NCBI RefSeq assembly: GCF_030409685.1
Contig: NZ_JAUFQJ010000004.1
Coordinates: 372,001-436,000, forward strand
Reading direction: 5' to 3'
DNA: 64,000 nt
From: Ferruginibacter paludis
Lineage (GTDB): Bacteria; Bacteroidota; Bacteroidia; Chitinophagales; Chitinophagaceae
Shown: piece by piece, positions 19,434-28,792 of the stretch
Layout of the letters: each line of letters opens with the position of its first letter
Position numbering within the stretch: position 1 is the first letter of the stretch
Position numbers and translations under genes: made by a program
Notes under the pieces: model-generated
Told to the model about the DNA's origin: nothing
What the model saw: only the letters and a program-made list of their open reading frames with translations
Databases searched by the model: none

Positions 19434-21065
19434 ATGAAAAAATTATTGTTCAGTTTTGTGCTGATCCTTTCCGCATGTTCCCTGCCTGCTCAGCAAACAG
19501 AAAGTAATGCATCGGCTAGCATGCTCACAGTTCATACCAACTACGGAGATTTGCGTGGCGTTACCGGGGGTGGAGTCTCCAGTTTCAAGGGAATACCTTA
19601 TGCGGCGGCACCAGTTGGCGAATACCGCTGGCGTCCACCACAACCTGTTACTCCGTGGAAGGAAGTTCGTGATGCAACCAAGTTTGGTGCTGATTGTCCA
19701 CAGCGAACCTGGCCGGGTTCTACAGCAACCATGTCCGAAGATTGCCTTTTTCTTAATGTATGGGCACCGGCTACTGCTACGAATAAATCAAAATTGCCAG
19801 TAATGGTTTGGATCCACGGAGGTGGTTTCACAGGGGGTAGCGGCTCCGGTCCGGGTTCGGCAGGAGATGCCTTTGCCAAACAAGGTGTCATCCTGGCGAC
19901 TATCAATTACCGGCTTGGCCGCCTTGGTCATTTTGCGTTCCCGGCATTGAGCAACGAACATCCGGAAGAAATGAAAGGCAGCTACGCCTATATGGATCAG
20001 ATTGCCGCTCTTAAGTGGATACAGGAAAACATTGCCGCATTTGGGGGCGATCCGAATAACATAACGATTTTTGGCTTTTCTGCAGGTGGCGTTTCTGTCC
20101 ATTCATTGTTAACAATACCAGCAGCCAAAGGGCTTTTCCATAAAGCGATCAGTGAATCTGGTGGTGGCCGTGACGGTGTTCTTACCGGCAGGCCGATACG
20201 TCAGGAAAACGCTGATGCGCTGTACCCTGTTTCAGCGGAAACAATCGGGATAAACTTTGCCCGCAAACATAAGATCGGGAGCATCGATGCGGCCGGATTG
20301 GCCAAACTCCGCTCCCTAAGCGTGGAAGAAATTGTGGATGGAGGTCAGGAAAGTGATAGCTCCGGATTACGAACTTACTCAGGCCCGATCCTCGATGGCA
20401 AACTGGTGGTTGAAACAGCGGAGAGCGCATACAAGGCTGGCAGGCAGGCACATGTTCCGCTTATTATAGGAAATTGCAGTGCGGAAATCGGTGGAGCCTT
20501 TGTTAGTTCTGCCAGTTCGAAAGAAGCCCTGTTTTCACAATTTGGCGAATTAGATGCTGAGGCTAAAGCTGCCTTCGATCCCGATGGTAATAAAGCATTC
20601 GCTGAGGTACTCACAAAGTTTAATACCGACTGGGTGTGGGGTGAGCCAGCACGGATGACCGCAAGAAATTTTACAGCTAAACATAACCCAGCTTACATGT
20701 ATCAATTTGGTTATGTCCCTACCACAATGAGGCAGCGTGCTCCCTATGGTGCCGGTCACGGATCTGAAGTTTCATTTGTATTCAATACGCTCAATGCCCG
20801 ATGGGGAGCACCTGGTGAGGCAACACCAGAAGAGAAAGAATTAGCAAGGATCATGAATACCTATTGGACAAATTTCGCCAAAACGGGTAATCCTAATGGC
20901 AGCGGCCTACCGGTTTGGCCTCTTTACGACACTCAAAAAGAAGAGATCCTCGATATTGAGCTAGATGGTAAACCCGTGAGCAAGCCGGATCCCCGGAAAG
21001 CAAGATTTAATGTGATTGAAAAGGCATTTAAGAAGCGGACTCGCCTGCAGGCGCGTGGTGTTTAA
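19434..21065 (+). CDS. Exported type-B carboxylesterase
   Basis: This 543-residue ester hydrolase belongs to the carboxylesterase/cholinesterase family. The amino end is an export signal, with LSAC at 13-16 that could be a lipobox, or alternatively cleavage after PAQ. Family marks are the oxyanion motif WIHGGGFTGGSG, nucleophile Ser216 in FGFSAGGVS, and the charge-relay His442 in GAGHGSEVSFVF, all in the usual order. The open frame extends to 19335, but the extra 33 residues have no signal character; the Met at 19434 begins a normal signal peptide. It follows the AraC-linked element at 19304 and is therefore expected to be induced by that regulator. The substrate is an ester or lactone outside the cytoplasm, identity unknown. 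Confidence 0.9.
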   Translation: MKKLLFSFVLILSACSLPAQQTESNASASMLTVHTNYGDLRGVTGGGVSSFKGIPYAAAPVGEYRWRPPQPVTPWKEVRDATKFGADCPQRTWPGSTATMSEDCLFLNVWAPATATNKSKLPVMVWIHGGGFTGGSGSGPGSAGDAFAKQGVILATINYRLGRLGHFAFPALSNEHPEEMKGSYAYMDQIAALKWIQENIAAFGGDPNNITIFGFSAGGVSVHSLLTIPAAKGLFHKAISESGGGRDGVLTGRPIRQENADALYPVSAETIGINFARKHKIGSIDAAGLAKLRSLSVEEIVDGGQESDSSGLRTYSGPILDGKLVVETAESAYKAGRQAHVPLIIGNCSAEIGGAFVSSASSKEALFSQFGELDAEAKAAFDPDGNKAFAEVLTKFNTDWVWGEPARMTARNFTAKHNPAYMYQFGYVPTTMRQRAPYGAGHGSEVSFVFNTLNARWGAPGEATPEEKELARIMNTYWTNFAKTGNPNGSGLPVWPLYDTQKEEILDIELDGKPVSKPDPRKARFNVIEKAFKKRTRLQARGV

Positions 21066-21169
21066 CCGCTGAAGTTGAATAGATGGATCTGGGGTAAATT
21101 AATAAGTGTAGAAAATGCCCCTCATCAGGGATAGATCTTCGATGCTGATGAATTAGAACTAAAGTCATC

Positions 21170-21209
21170 ACTCAGCAATATTGGTAGATAAATCAGTAAT
21201 CAGTATACC
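21170..21209 (+). promoter_or_regulatory. Repeated 40-bp regulatory element, copy 2
   Basis: Second copy, core ACTCAGCAATATTGGTA, 104 bp after the esterase stop. A CTTTGC box begins at 21234, again 64 bp from the element start, and the aldo-keto reductase ATG is 26 bp after the box. So the reductase has its own regulated promoter instead of relying only on read-through from the esterase gene. Confidence 0.82.
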
Positions 21210-21244
21210 ATTAAGTCAGGCAAATAATTAGAACTTTGCGGTAA

Positions 21245-22111
<867 letters not shown>

Positions 22112-22192
22112 TCATCTCAGTTAAACAAACAAATATAGCCTGTTGAACATCTTCCAGCAATGGAATCAGGATATGGAATTGAAAATAACACT

Positions 22193-23275
22193 ATGATTCA
22201 ATCGGATAAAATAAACCTATTCTTGTCTGTTATAGCAGGCCTGGTATTGACATCATGCGCTACAAACAGGAAAAGTATTGACAGCAGCTTCATCACTATC
22301 CAGGAACAGGGAAGTTTTGCTGCTGGTGGTACAGTCATCACCAACACCGGAACATTCGATCCAAACAAACCGACACCTGATGGTCAAACTTACCATGGAG
22401 ATCATGCCTATGTGTTTTACCAGGTTCCGGCCAATCCCCGTAAACTTCCTTTGGTAATGTGGCATGGCATCGGGCAATTTTCTAAAACATGGGAAACAAC
22501 TCCGGATGGCCGGGAGGGTTATCAAAACATTTTTCTCCGTCGCCGATTTCCTGTTTACATACTTGATCAACCAAGAAGAGGCAATGCAGGCCGTAGCACC
22601 ATTGGTGGAAACATTGCAGCCACACCAGATGAACAACAATGGTTCTGTACTTTTCGTGTAGGCATTTGGCCAACTTATTTTGAAGGTGTACAATTTGCCC
22701 GTGATACCAATACGCTCAATCAATACTTTAGGGCCATGACACCAAACATAGGCCCGATTGATATCAATGTTACAACAGATGCGGCTTCCGCACTTTTCAA
22801 TAAAATTGGTCCGGCTATATTGGTAACGCACTCTCATTCCGGTGGCATGGGTTGGGTTACCGCGGTGAAAAATCAAAACGTAAAAGCAATAGTTTCATAC
22901 GAACCCGGCAGTGGTTTTTTATTTCCTGAAGGTGAAGTTCCTGAACCGATCGCATTCACAGGCGGTTCTCTAACGCCTGTTGCTGTGCCGTTGCAAGATT
23001 TTTTAAAGCTCACCAAAATCCCTATCATCATTTATTATGGTGATAATATTCCTACAACACAATCACCCAATCCCGGTGTGGATGGCTGGCGGGCAAGGCT
23101 TGCCATGGCAAGAAAATGGCGGGACCTTATTAACAAACATGGTGGTGATGCAACGGTGGTTCATCTACCAGAAATAGGAATTAAGGGGAACACACACTTT
23201 CCATTTTCTGATTTAAACAATCTTGAAATTGCTGACCTCATGTCTAAATGGTTGAAAGAAAAAAAGCTGGATTAA
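22193..23275 (+). CDS. Alpha/beta hydrolase lipoprotein
   Basis: This 360-residue protein begins with a lipoprotein signal: LVLTSC with Cys at residue 23, followed by ATNRKS. The catalytic core shows LVMWHGIGQF (oxyanion region), VTHSHSGGMGW with the nucleophile Ser in the HSHSGG elbow, and a carboxyl-terminal His in GNTHFPF. It resembles secreted alpha/beta hydrolases of the esterase group found in fungi and soil bacteria. An upstream in-frame ATG at 22160 adds eleven polar residues that would spoil the signal, so 22193 is chosen. It sits 81 bp after the aldo-keto reductase stop, in the same operon. Substrate unknown. Confidence 0.8.
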   Translation: MIQSDKINLFLSVIAGLVLTSCATNRKSIDSSFITIQEQGSFAAGGTVITNTGTFDPNKPTPDGQTYHGDHAYVFYQVPANPRKLPLVMWHGIGQFSKTWETTPDGREGYQNIFLRRRFPVYILDQPRRGNAGRSTIGGNIAATPDEQQWFCTFRVGIWPTYFEGVQFARDTNTLNQYFRAMTPNIGPIDINVTTDAASALFNKIGPAILVTHSHSGGMGWVTAVKNQNVKAIVSYEPGSGFLFPEGEVPEPIAFTGGSLTPVAVPLQDFLKLTKIPIIIYYGDNIPTTQSPNPGVDGWRARLAMARKWRDLINKHGGDATVVHLPEIGIKGNTHFPFSDLNNLEIADLMSKWLKEKKLD

Positions 23276-23316
23276 ATAAGCGGCATCAAAAAATTAAAAT
23301 CATTCATAAAAACATA

Positions 23317-24366
23317 ATGAAAAAATATTTTAAATACTTTATTTTTCTTCTCTTCATGTCAACAATCTTATCTGCAACAGCGCAAACAAAAATTACCAAT
23401 CCGTTTGGTTTAGTGTATGGAGGAGCAATTACTGAAAATGTGCCGGGCAAAGTAAATATTCATCCTGTCAGTTACAAATTGAACGGCATTGCTGTTGCCG
23501 CCAATGTGTATACGCCTGCAAATTATGATGCATCAAAAAAATATCCCGCAGTGGTGGTAGCACACCCCAATGGCGGTATAAAAGAACAGACCGCAGGACT
23601 GTATGCACAGCGTTTGGCAGAAGCAGGCTATATCACCATTGCCGCCGACGCACTGTACCAGGGTGCTAGTGGCGGAGAGCCCCGTCATACGGATAAACCA
23701 ACCTACCGCACGGAAGATATCCGTGGTATGGCTGACTATATTTCCAGTTACGCAGGGGTGGATGCTAACCGGTTGGGTGTATTGGGTATTTGTGGTGGCG
23801 GTGGTTATACATTGAAAGCGGCACAGGGGGATAAACGTTTTAAAGCTGTAGCCACTTTAAGTATGTTTAACTCAGGCGAAGTAAGACGCAACGGTTTTCA
23901 GAATTCCCAGTTAAATACCATCCAGGAGCGTTTAAAGAAAGCTTCGGATGCACGTGCGCAGGAAGCAGCCGGTGGTAAAATAATTTACGCAGGTGTGGCA
24001 AGTATAACAGATGAAGAAATTGCTAAAACCTCCACCGATTTATATCGTGAAGGATACACTTACTATTACAGAACACATGCTCATCCTAACTCCACTTTTC
24101 TATACACCATGAGCAGTCTACTGGATTTAATGACCTGGGATGCAACCACGAATATGGATATGATTGATCAGCCGCTGTTGATGATGGCCGGCAGCAAGGC
24201 CGATACGAAGTATATGACAGATGAAGCATTTGGCAAAGCGACCAACGCAAAAAGTAAAGAGCTGTTTGTAATTGATGGCGCTACACATATCCAGACTTAT
24301 TGGAGACCTGAATACGTAGACCAGGCGATCAATAAACTCACCAGTTTTTTTGGTAAGAATTTATGA
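23317..24366 (+). CDS. Exported dienelactone-hydrolase-like protein
   Basis: This 349-residue alpha/beta hydrolase has a signal peptide (residues 1-23, ending in ATAQ). The nucleophile elbow is GICGGG with Cys159, and the DLH-type Cys-Asp-His set is complete with Asp in AGSKADTKY and His in DGATHIQTYW. This pattern marks the dienelactone hydrolase family, although the protein is longer than catabolic ClcD (about 235 residues) and is exported. An upstream in-frame ATG (23248) overlaps the previous gene; the Met at 23317 begins the signal peptide. It lies 41 bp after the lipoprotein hydrolase. It could cleave a lactone or a related unsaturated ester, but the real substrate is unknown. Confidence 0.85.
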   Translation: MKKYFKYFIFLLFMSTILSATAQTKITNPFGLVYGGAITENVPGKVNIHPVSYKLNGIAVAANVYTPANYDASKKYPAVVVAHPNGGIKEQTAGLYAQRLAEAGYITIAADALYQGASGGEPRHTDKPTYRTEDIRGMADYISSYAGVDANRLGVLGICGGGGYTLKAAQGDKRFKAVATLSMFNSGEVRRNGFQNSQLNTIQERLKKASDARAQEAAGGKIIYAGVASITDEEIAKTSTDLYREGYTYYYRTHAHPNSTFLYTMSSLLDLMTWDATTNMDMIDQPLLMMAGSKADTKYMTDEAFGKATNAKSKELFVIDGATHIQTYWRPEYVDQAINKLTSFFGKNL

Positions 24367-24385
24367 GCATTCAATCGATCAAAAA

Positions 24386-25504
24386 ATGGGAAAGCGCAAA
24401 ATATTCTACTGTTTATTATTAATGACTCAAAGCATGTTTGCACAAACAACCGCAGATACAGCTGTTGCATTAAATCAAAAGGAACGCAGCATAATACTTA
24501 TTTCAGCATTCACCGCTCAGGGTAATATGCCTCAACTCAAAATTGCTTTAAACAATGGTTTGAGTGCAGGGCTAACTATTAGTGAAATAAAAGAAACGCT
24601 CGTGCAGTTGTATGCGTATGCCGGCTTTCCACGCAGCCTGAATGCTTTGCACAAGCTGATGGAAGTATTGGATGAAAGAAAAACAAAAGGAATCAATGAT
24701 GTATTAGGCAAAGAGCCTGCTGAGTATTCTGTAAAGAAAACAATGCTGCAAACAGGAACAGAAAATCAAACAAAATTGGTGGGATCAAAGATTGCGGGCG
24801 GCGTGTATGAATTTGCTCCGGCTATTGACCAGTTTTTAAAAGAACATTTATTTGGCGCCATTTTCAGCAGGGACAATCTTGACTGGAAAACCCGTGAGTT
24901 AATCACGATTTCCGCATTAGCGGCAATGGAAGGCGTTACGCCTCAGCTTCGCTCACATTATGGCGTAGGAATGTACAATGGTCTTACTGCCGGTCAATTA
25001 GCTGAATTGTCAACGGTAATTGAAATGGGTGTCGATAATCAACGCGGAACCATTGCCCGGCAGGTGCTTCAATCCGTGATCGATAAAAAGCCTTATGTTG
25101 AATCTTCGCAACCCAACGATGAAATTTTTCCCATAGGAGAAAAAATAACCAACGATAATTTTATCGGTACTGCCTGGTTAAATCAGTTGATTCAAAGTGA
25201 CAGCATCAATAACATACAGGTTGGCAATGTAACTTTTGAAAAGGGTGCAAGAACCAAATGGCATTATCATCCGGGCGGTCAGATTTTATTGGCATTGGAT
25301 GGTGTGGGGTATTACCAGGAGAAAGGCCGTGCAAAGCGCATGCTTCATAAAGGCGATGTAGTAAAATGTGCTGCCAACGTTCCGCATTGGCACGGCGCAA
25401 GTCCGGGCGATAAATTTATCCAGGTGGCCATTACCGATCCAAAAAATGGGGCGACTGTTTGGTTAGAGGCGGTAGGCGAACCGGAATATAATAGTCCGCT
25501 TTAG
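24386..25504 (+). CDS. Carboxymuconolactone decarboxylase-cupin fusion, exported
   Basis: This 372-residue protein has a signal peptide (ending FAQ, residue 20), two carboxymuconolactone decarboxylase-like helical domains at about 35-100 and 150-220 (ELITISALAAMEG, LRSHYGVGMYNGLT), and a cupin at about 265-372 whose metal-binding motifs WHYHPGG and HWHGASPGD are intact. Fusions of this kind are found in several bacteria. The cupin part closely resembles the stand-alone protein at 40117. The open frame runs to 24350 and overlaps the upstream stop, but the Met at 24386 starts the signal. It is the last gene of the operon, its stop lying 26 bp from the end of the converging AraC copy 2. Role likely in lactone or peroxide chemistry. 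Confidence 0.87.
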   Translation: MGKRKIFYCLLLMTQSMFAQTTADTAVALNQKERSIILISAFTAQGNMPQLKIALNNGLSAGLTISEIKETLVQLYAYAGFPRSLNALHKLMEVLDERKTKGINDVLGKEPAEYSVKKTMLQTGTENQTKLVGSKIAGGVYEFAPAIDQFLKEHLFGAIFSRDNLDWKTRELITISALAAMEGVTPQLRSHYGVGMYNGLTAGQLAELSTVIEMGVDNQRGTIARQVLQSVIDKKPYVESSQPNDEIFPIGEKITNDNFIGTAWLNQLIQSDSINNIQVGNVTFEKGARTKWHYHPGGQILLALDGVGYYQEKGRAKRMLHKGDVVKCAANVPHWHGASPGDKFIQVAITDPKNGATVWLEAVGEPEYNSPL

Positions 25505-25530
25505 AATTGGTATTCTTTCTTACATTTATT

Positions 25531-26442
25531 TCAATTAAGTGAATTTCTGTATTCCTTCGGTGTGGTGCCGACATGTTGTTTAAACAAGCGGGTAAAATGT
25601 TGCGGATATTTGAAGCCAAGTTCATAGGCTATTTCACTAACAGATTTGTTGTGGTCAAATATCCTTTCTTTAGCCACTTCTATCAGTTTCATTTGCAGGT
25701 ATTCCTGGGCAGATTTGCCGGTTTCCTTTTTTATGACGTCACCAAAATAACCTGCAGATAAATGCAATTCACCTGCGCAGTAAGCTACAGAAGGTAAGCC
25801 AGCTGCTTGTGGTTTTTCTGTTTGAAAATATTCATTCAGCAATGTCTCATACCTTGCTACTATTCCCTGGTTCACCGTATCGCGGGTAATAAACTGCCGG
25901 TCGTAAAAACGGGTGCAATAATTCAGGAACAATTCAATATTGGTTACAATCAATCTTTTGCTGTGCTTATCAATCGGACGTTCCAGTTCGTATTCAATCT
26001 TCGATAAGCATTCCATCACAATTTTTCTTTCCCGTTCTGACAAATGAAGCGCCTCATTTGACTGATACCCGAAGAAGGTATATTCCTGTATGTGTTTTCC
26101 AAGATGTGTGCCATGTATTAAATCAGGATGGAATACCAGCGCATACCCTTTAGGCTGAACAGGTACTGCAGTGGTATCAAAACCAATTACCTGCCCCGGC
26201 GCAATGAACACCAACGTGCCTTCCTGGTAGTCGTAGGTGTTCTTTCCATACCGGAGGTCACCACATTTTACATCCTTCAAATACACTGAGTAAAAGCCAA
26301 AACTTACACCCGTCATATGTTGCGGAGGCGGACCAACGATTGATTTTGATACGTCAATAATACTCACCAGGGGGTGTAGTGTTTCATGATTGCCAATCGC
26401 ATTGAAGGCACTGATCGTTTCAACCCGTATTATCTTTTCCAT
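25531..26442 (-). CDS. AraC-family transcriptional regulator, copy 2
   Basis: This 303-residue AraC regulator is a paralogue of the one at 18342-19238, with a similar effector domain (YQEGTLVFIAPGQVIGF, ALVFHPDLIHGT) and the helix-turn-helix pair (LSAGYFGDVIKKETG, VSEIAYELGFKYPQHFTRLFKQ). The amino end differs by an inserted VGPPPQHM stretch near residue 35. It is divergent from the LolA-esterase unit at 26790, with a copy of the 40-bp element at 26509 in the spacer. Because both regulators have near-identical recognition helices, cross-regulation of all four elements is likely. It converges with the operon that ends at 25504. Probable activator whose inducer is unknown. Confidence 0.92.
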   Translation of the reverse strand: MEKIIRVETISAFNAIGNHETLHPLVSIIDVSKSIVGPPPQHMTGVSFGFYSVYLKDVKCGDLRYGKNTYDYQEGTLVFIAPGQVIGFDTTAVPVQPKGYALVFHPDLIHGTHLGKHIQEYTFFGYQSNEALHLSERERKIVMECLSKIEYELERPIDKHSKRLIVTNIELFLNYCTRFYDRQFITRDTVNQGIVARYETLLNEYFQTEKPQAAGLPSVAYCAGELHLSAGYFGDVIKKETGKSAQEYLQMKLIEVAKERIFDHNKSVSEIAYELGFKYPQHFTRLFKQHVGTTPKEYRNSLN

Positions 26443-26508
26443 AAGTTTCCCGTATGCTGAAGTTCAAAATTATCACCTTATTTACTCAGTTTCAGATTAG
26501 CCCCCCAT

Positions 26509-26548
26509 AATCAGCAACATTGGTAGGTAAAACAGTAATCTATATACA
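26509..26548 (+). promoter_or_regulatory. Repeated 40-bp regulatory element, copy 3
   Basis: Third copy, core AATCAGCAACATTGGTA, between the AraC copy 2 gene and the 26790 gene. The CTTTAC box at 26572 lies 63 bp from the element start. The next start codon downstream is that of a 32-codon open frame (26631), 59 bp from the box; the real 26790 gene is 218 bp from it. Confidence 0.8.
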
Positions 26549-26630
26549 TCTTAGTCAAAAAAAGCAAACATCTTTACAGCGCAAATATTTAAGTACAATA
26601 CTTAAAAAATTTGCCGGTAAACGCTTCCAA

Positions 26631-26729
26631 ATGAAAAAATCAAAATTTGCCTCCGGATTATTCCTGTCATGCGCAACGCATACACAACAAGATATCATTG
26701 AAACTTTTCAATTTAATAACGATGGCTGA
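26631..26729 (+). pseudogene. Possible leader peptide or truncated lipoprotein remnant
   Basis: This 32-codon frame begins MKKSKFASGLFLSCATHTQQ and stops after NNDG. It resembles the start of a lipoprotein (hydrophobic segment then LSC) and lies at the distance from the putative promoter box that a first gene would occupy. It may be the 5' stub of a lost hydrolase gene, a leader peptide, or chance. No further domain can be supported. Confidence 0.3.
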
Positions 26730-26789
26730 TTTCAAAAATTAAAGAAAAAAGCACTGCTTAATTTTTAATCATAAAATAATACGAACATA

Positions 26790-28751
26790 ATGAAAACATG
26801 CATGATTGCATTGATTGCTTTAATAAGTACAACCACGCTTAAAGCACAGACCGCAGATGAGGTAATTGCAAAACATATTGCAGCGATCGGTGGCAAAGAC
26901 AAGCAATCCCAGGTAAAGACTGTTTATATGGAGAACACCATGGAAGCTATGGGCAATCAATCTCCTAATAAAGTTTTTATTATTAACGGCAAAGCATACC
27001 GGAGCGAATCTGATATGATGGGTCAAACAATGGTGCAGGTTGTGAACGATAAAAGCGGTTGGGCAATCATGCCATTTGGCGGACCATCAACTCCAACAGC
27101 CATGACCAATGATGATTATAAAGCCCTTGCAGATGCAATTTATGCAGGTGATCCATTAATCACCTATTCAGCTAATGGTGGTAAAGTAGAATTATCAGGC
27201 CAGGAAAAAGTGAATGGTGTAAACGCTTATAAAATTAAATATACGAGCAAGCTCGGTTATGAAACCACGTATTATATTGACCCTACAAGCAATTACATTA
27301 TTGAGTCTGTAAGGCAGGGCAATGCAATGGGGCAAACGGTGACTGTAACAACAACTTATTCTGATTACAAGAAAACGGATTTTGGTGTTTTTATGCCTTT
27401 TGCAACAAACACGGATATGGGTCAGTTTGCTTTTAAGCTGAACACAAAAAAAATTGAAATAAATAAAGATATTGATGCGAAGGTTTTTGAAATGCCGGGT
27501 CAATCCACCGCGGCAACATCAACGAGACCCGCTGCTCCTGCTGCTAACCCCCTACTGATGAGGGGGTCGGCCCTGGTGTCTCCCGAGGTGGGGCCAGATC
27601 ACCGTGTGACCTTCCGCTTCGCAGCGCCTAACGCCACACAGGTAAGTGTAAACACGGGCTTTATGGGCGGCTTTCCGAGCATCACCATGCAGAAGGATGC
27701 ACAGGGCGTTTGGACAGGAACCTCGGAACCGCTGCAACCGGAAATCTATCAATATAATTTCATCGTTGATGGCGCAAGGGTCACCGATCCTTCGAATACC
27801 AGGCTGATGACCTCCTATCACCGCAAGGATCTCAGCTACCTTTTGGTGCCCGGCGACAATGCGTGGACGCCTGTTCCTGAAGTACCTCATGGCGCAGTGG
27901 CGCAGCATGTTTATCATTCTGAGGTTACCAATGAGGATCGGGAGTTCTACGTCTACACGCCTCCGGGCTATGATCCGAAGCGTAGTCAGCCGTATCCGGT
28001 TCTTTTCCTTCAACATGGCCTTAGCGAAGATGCCATGAGCTGGATTCAACAGGGTGCCAACACCACGCTCGACAACTTGATTCACCAGGGCAAGGCTGTG
28101 CCAATGATCATGGTCGCAAGCCTGGGATACGGCACAGCAAATGGCCCTGCTGATATCGATGCGCCGGAAATGCAGCAGAACTTCGCACGTATGCTGATTG
28201 AAGAAGTGATGCCGGTCATCTACAAACAATACAATGCATCCACCAAGGCAGCCGATCATGCTATCGCAGGCCTTTCTATGGGCGGTGGGCAAACCATTTT
28301 TATGGGTCTGAACCGGCTCAATAAATTTGCGTGGTTCGGCGGTTTCAGCGCCGCTCTTGTCAACTGGGCACATAGCATTTCTGTTGCGCAGCCTCCTGCT
28401 CCAGCGGAGGTAGTGGCAGCGGCTAAAGCGGCTGAGACTGCAAACCCCGCCCCACAGCCGCCCAGATTTCAGGCTGGTACTATCATGCGCAACTTCGGTG
28501 CCGGGCCAGTGTTTGAAGCCCGCCTGCCAATGCTGTTACCTAATTTGAATGCACAGTCGGCTAAACAAATCAAATTGCTGTGGCTGGGCATCGGAGGCGA
28601 CGACCCAAGTATCGAAACGCATAAGCAGCTCAAAGCATTTTTGGACGCCAAAGGAGTCAAATACACCTATTTAGAGACTCCCAACCTGGGTCACGTGTGG
28701 CCGCTGTGGCACCGGCACCTTGAAGCGTTTGCTCAGCTGATATTCAAATAG
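26790..28751 (+). CDS. LolA-like domain fused to exported esterase
   Basis: This 653-residue exported protein has three parts. Residues 1-19 are a signal peptide ending KAQ. Residues 20-240 match almost fully the stand-alone protein at 28793 and look like the LolA/LppX outer-membrane lipoprotein-carrier fold (YMENTMEAMGNQSPNKV, YIDPTSNYIIESVRQG). After a Pro/Ala linker (SRPAAPAANP region, near 250) comes an esterase section: an early-set/CBM48-like beta domain (about 265-355) and a feruloyl-esterase-type alpha/beta domain with LFLQHGLSEDAMSWI, the nucleophile Ser in IAGLSMGGGQ and His in NLGHVWPLW. The esterase half has notably higher GC than the amino half, as if joined from elsewhere. The pair may capture and cleave lipid or phenolic esters in the periplasm. 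Confidence 0.85.
   Translation: MKTCMIALIALISTTTLKAQTADEVIAKHIAAIGGKDKQSQVKTVYMENTMEAMGNQSPNKVFIINGKAYRSESDMMGQTMVQVVNDKSGWAIMPFGGPSTPTAMTNDDYKALADAIYAGDPLITYSANGGKVELSGQEKVNGVNAYKIKYTSKLGYETTYYIDPTSNYIIESVRQGNAMGQTVTVTTTYSDYKKTDFGVFMPFATNTDMGQFAFKLNTKKIEINKDIDAKVFEMPGQSTAATSTRPAAPAANPLLMRGSALVSPEVGPDHRVTFRFAAPNATQVSVNTGFMGGFPSITMQKDAQGVWTGTSEPLQPEIYQYNFIVDGARVTDPSNTRLMTSYHRKDLSYLLVPGDNAWTPVPEVPHGAVAQHVYHSEVTNEDREFYVYTPPGYDPKRSQPYPVLFLQHGLSEDAMSWIQQGANTTLDNLIHQGKAVPMIMVASLGYGTANGPADIDAPEMQQNFARMLIEEVMPVIYKQYNASTKAADHAIAGLSMGGGQTIFMGLNRLNKFAWFGGFSAALVNWAHSISVAQPPAPAEVVAAAKAAETANPAPQPPRFQAGTIMRNFGAGPVFEARLPMLLPNLNAQSAKQIKLLWLGIGGDDPSIETHKQLKAFLDAKGVKYTYLETPNLGHVWPLWHRHLEAFAQLIFK
27548..27566. 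repeat. GC-rich hairpin at the domain fusion junction
   Basis: CCCCCT at 27548-27553 pairs with AGGGGG at 27561-27566 across a 7-nt loop. It falls precisely at the transition from the AT-rich LolA-like half to the GC-rich esterase half of the fusion gene, and may be a trace of the joining event. Confidence 0.5.
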
Positions 28752-28792
28752 CTCCCTTTACTTAATTTTTAATCATAAATAATATGAACACA

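Noticed and set aside
22253..22876. 207-codon minus-strand frame inside the alpha/beta hydrolase lipoprotein gene
   Set aside because: Shadow of the real plus-strand gene, which has catalytic motifs and lipobox.
27552..28373. 273-codon minus-strand frame within the esterase half of the fusion
   Set aside because: Caused by the GC-rich code of the real gene; no protein features.
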